Source of the DNA: Schleiferiaceae bacterium
GTDB taxonomy: Bacteria > Bacteroidota > Bacteroidia > Flavobacteriales > Schleiferiaceae
Assembly: GCA_022424815.1 (NCBI GenBank)
Contig: JAKMGS010000078.1
Location: 1-8,598 of the forward strand
DNA length: 8,598 bases
Reading direction: 5' to 3'
Every line of letters starts with the position of its first letter. Position 1 is the first letter of the stretch. The notes beneath the pieces were generated by a model that did no database searches, was not told the DNA's origin, and saw only the letters and a program-made list of their open reading frames with translations. Both the position numbers and the translations under genes were made by a program. Of the stretch, positions 6,776-8,598 are shown piece after piece.

Positions 6776-7908
6776 GCGGGTGTGTAGATTTCCTCCAAGA
6801 CATTGAGGAAACCATCAACACAATCTTCTGTATTGAATTTGCTGAAAGAGACGCGTACCGGTTGGTAGTTCGCCGTCCAATCTCCCAACGCACGAATAAC
6901 ATGGCTGCCTTGGTTTGATCCGCTCGTACAAGCCGAACCACCGCTGACATTGATGCCTTTCATATCAAAAGAGAACGTGAGCATATCGTTGGCAGATTTT
7001 GGGAAGGCTATACTCAAAACCGTAAAGAGACTCTTGTCAAATTCTGCACTGCGTCCAAAGAACTTCGCATCAGGTACGATGCGGTTCACACCGTCAATCA
7101 CCCGTTGCTTCAACGCCTCCACTTTCTTCTGGTCCTCGGCCATCTCAGTGGTGGCAATCTCAAAAGCCTTTCCCAAAGCAACAATACCGATGGTATTTTC
7201 TGTACCTGCACGCATATTGCGCTCCTGGGCACCGCCTTGGATCAGAGGTTTGATCTTTAATCCACTGCGCACATAGGCAAAGCCTACGCCCTTTGGACCG
7301 TGTATCTTATGTGCTGAGCAGGTTAAAAAGTCATACCCTACCTCTTTCACGCTGATCGGCAAATGCCCCATCGCCTGAACGGTATCGGAATGGAATAAGG
7401 CGCCATGAGCCTTGCACAGTGCACTAATTTCCTTGACAGGATTCAAGTTGCCTATTTCATTATTGGCGAACATCAAGCTCACCAACGTCTTGGGTCCATC
7501 TTTTAGGAGCGCTTCGAGCTCCGCTACATCAATATCCCCAAATTCGTTTACGCTCAAATAGGCAGCTTCCACTTCCCCGCGCTCCACCATAAACTCCACA
7601 GGATGACCTACGGCGTGGTGTTCAATGGTGGTGGTGATAATGCGCTTCACGCCTAAATCTCGGACACTACAGAACAGAGCCATATTGTCGGCCTCCGTTC
7701 CTCCCGAAGTAAAGAAGATTTCACCGGGCTCTGCTTCAAGGCGCTGTGCAATGCGCTTACGCACGACCTCTACCTCTACTTTGGCACCACGGCCGCTAAC
7801 ATGTGTACTTGAAGGATTACCAAAATTCTCCATCATACGCACCATCTCATCTTTCACACGAGGCTCCAATGGTGTGGTGGCAGCGTTATCTAAGAAAATG
7901 ACTTCCAT
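6772..7908 (-). CDS. Cysteine desulfurase, IscS/NifS family (PLP-dependent)
   Basis: This 378-residue class V aminotransferase-fold enzyme removes sulfur from L-cysteine, giving alanine and an enzyme-bound persulfide used for Fe-S clusters or thiolated tRNA. Visible features are LDNAATTP at 6-13, FGNPSSTH at 29-36, TSGGTEADN at 67-75 and the catalytic histidine in IEHHAV (H97). D175 and Q178 would contact PLP, SAHKIHGPKG carries the PLP lysine K201, and RAGTEN is at 233-238. The persulfide cysteine is C327 in GGSACTSGS. All key residues are present. The protein is somewhat shorter than E. coli IscS (404 residues), mostly at the C-terminus where IscS docks IscU, so the acceptor may differ. No isc or suf scaffold gene is adjacent. 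Its stop overlaps the convergent large-protein stop. The start ATG at 7908 follows an A-rich leader without a Shine-Dalgarno site and a good promoter match. Confidence 0.95.
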   Translation of the reverse strand: MEVIFLDNAATTPLEPRVKDEMVRMMENFGNPSSTHVSGRGAKVEVEVVRKRIAQRLEAEPGEIFFTSGGTEADNMALFCSVRDLGVKRIITTTIEHHAVGHPVEFMVERGEVEAAYLSVNEFGDIDVAELEALLKDGPKTLVSLMFANNEIGNLNPVKEISALCKAHGALFHSDTVQAMGHLPISVKEVGYDFLTCSAHKIHGPKGVGFAYVRSGLKIKPLIQGGAQERNMRAGTENTIGIVALGKAFEIATTEMAEDQKKVEALKQRVIDGVNRIVPDAKFFGRSAEFDKSLFTVLSIAFPKSANDMLTFSFDMKGINVSGGSACTSGSNQGSHVIRALGDWTANYQPVRVSFSKFNTEDCVDGFLNVLEEIYTPA

Positions 7909-7927
7909 GCTTTGTTTTTAGGTTCCC

Positions 7928-7956
7928 CAAATATAAGGCTTACGCTAATTCTTCAA
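7928..7956 (-). promoter_or_regulatory. Bacteroidota-type promoter for the cysteine desulfurase gene
   Basis: On the minus strand, TTG (7956-7954) is followed after 18 bases by TATATTTG (7935-7928), a full match to the -33 TTG / -7 TAnnTTTG promoter used by the primary sigma factor of Bacteroidota. Transcription would start near 7922-7924, giving a leader of roughly 15 bases before the ATG at 7908. The -33 part lies inside the last codons of the mutase gene. The match is seen directly; its activity is inference. Confidence 0.55.
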
Positions 7957-8598
7957 TCTCCTTCATGAAGCGCTCGCCCAATGTGGTGGCTTCTTCGATA
8001 GAGGGTGCCTCGGTGTAAATGCGGATAATAGGCTCTGTATTGGATTTTCTCAAATGAACCCATCGGTCGGACCAAGTGATTTTAACGCCATCAATGGTAC
8101 TTAATTCTTCTTCCGAATAACGACCAGCGATGGTTGCAAGGATGCCATCGACATCTAAACCTGGGGTCAATTCAATTTTCTGTTTGGCCATATAATACTG
8201 AGGATAGCCCGCTCGCAGTTCGCTCATGGTCTTGCCGGATTTGGCCAAGTGTGTCAATGCGAGTGCAATGCCGACGAGGGCATCACGGCCGTAGTGTAAT
8301 TCTGGCAGGATGATTCCTCCATTGCCTTCCCCGCCGAGCACGGCGTTTTTGGCCTTCATTTCGTTCACTACATTGACCTCACCTACGGCAGAAGGGCTGT
8401 AAGTCGACCCCTTTGACTCCGCTAAATCGCGAAGGGCCTTAGAGGAGCTCATATTACTAACCACATGCCCTCGGGTGAGTGAAAGCAAATAATCGGCCAC
8501 TAAAACCAAGGTATATTCTTCGCCAAACATGGCGCCTTTTTCATCAATAAAGGCCAAGCGATCAACATCCGGATCCACCACGATGCCAAGATCGTAAG
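7940..8598 (-). CDS. glmM: Phosphoglucosamine mutase / phosphomannomutase family, C-terminal part (5' end outside window)
   Basis: The frame is open from the window edge: the codons before GTG 8581 read YDLGIV, so that GTG is internal and no start is present. About 219 residues of the alpha-D-phosphohexomutase family remain, covering domains 2-end to 4. The metal-binding loop is DPDVDR (8575-8558), the sugar-binding loop is GEGNGG (8332-8315) and the phosphate-binding loop is RKSNTEP (8050-8030). GEGNGG with SNTEP is the pattern of archaeal- and Bacteroidota-type GlmM/ManB proteins. In Bacteroidota such genes are usually annotated glmM, converting glucosamine-6-phosphate to glucosamine-1-phosphate for UDP-GlcNAc, peptidoglycan and LPS. 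Phosphomannomutase activity cannot be excluded. The catalytic phosphoserine lies outside the window. The gene ends 31 bases before the desulfurase start on the same strand. Confidence 0.85.
   Translation of the reverse strand, partial: YDLGIVVDPDVDRLAFIDEKGAMFGEEYTLVLVADYLLSLTRGHVVSNMSSSKALRDLAESKGSTYSPSAVGEVNVVNEMKAKNAVLGGEGNGGIILPELHYGRDALVGIALALTHLAKSGKTMSELRAGYPQYYMAKQKIELTPGLDVDGILATIAGRYSEEELSTIDGVKITWSDRWVHLRKSNTEPIIRIYTEAPSIEEATTLGERFMKEIEELA

Overview
The window looks like an ordinary, tightly packed stretch of chromosome from a member of the Bacteroidota, probably a marine or freshwater Flavobacteriales-type lineage. The evidence is a protein with a gliding-motility-associated, type IX secretion (T9SS) C-terminal domain, a Bacteroidota-type DUF4159 protein, a PG_1098/THUMP-like methyltransferase, start sites without clear Shine-Dalgarno sequences, and one good match to the Bacteroidota promoter pattern TTG-N18-TAnnTTTG. 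No RNA gene, CRISPR array, insertion sequence, integrase or phage gene was seen. No gap between genes exceeds 62 bases, so no long empty stretch needs describing.

Layout. Bases 1-454 (minus) hold the N-terminal part of a secreted protein with a MAM-like domain; its 3' end lies outside the window. A 62-base divergent gap contains a perfect 6-base inverted repeat. On the plus strand follows a compact three-gene run: an exported DUF4159 protein (517-1203), an AI-2E family membrane protein (1200-2300, overlapping the first gene by 4 bases) and a class I SAM methyltransferase with a THUMP-like C-terminus (2303-3499, 2 bases after the previous stop). Thirty bases later comes a 1081-residue secreted protein (3530-6775) built from a signal peptide, a DUF7948-like domain, a beta-propeller of SBBP-like repeats, three PKD-like domains and a T9SS sorting domain.

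The remaining genes are on the minus strand. A cysteine desulfurase (6772-7908) ends tail-to-tail with the large protein; the two stop codons share the palindrome TTAA. Upstream of it is the C-terminal part of a phosphoglucosamine/phosphomannomutase, probably GlmM (7940-8598, 5' end outside the window). A promoter-like sequence in the end of the mutase gene points at the desulfurase.

How the genes fit together. The two secreted proteins look like T9SS-route surface proteins, though the sorting domain is visible only in the large one. The desulfurase (sulfur for Fe-S clusters or tRNA thiolation) and the mutase (amino-sugar precursor for the cell wall) are housekeeping genes. The DUF4159/AI-2E/methyltransferase run is the least understood part and the best candidate for an unexplained functional unit. 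I found no clear evidence of a new defence or mobile system.
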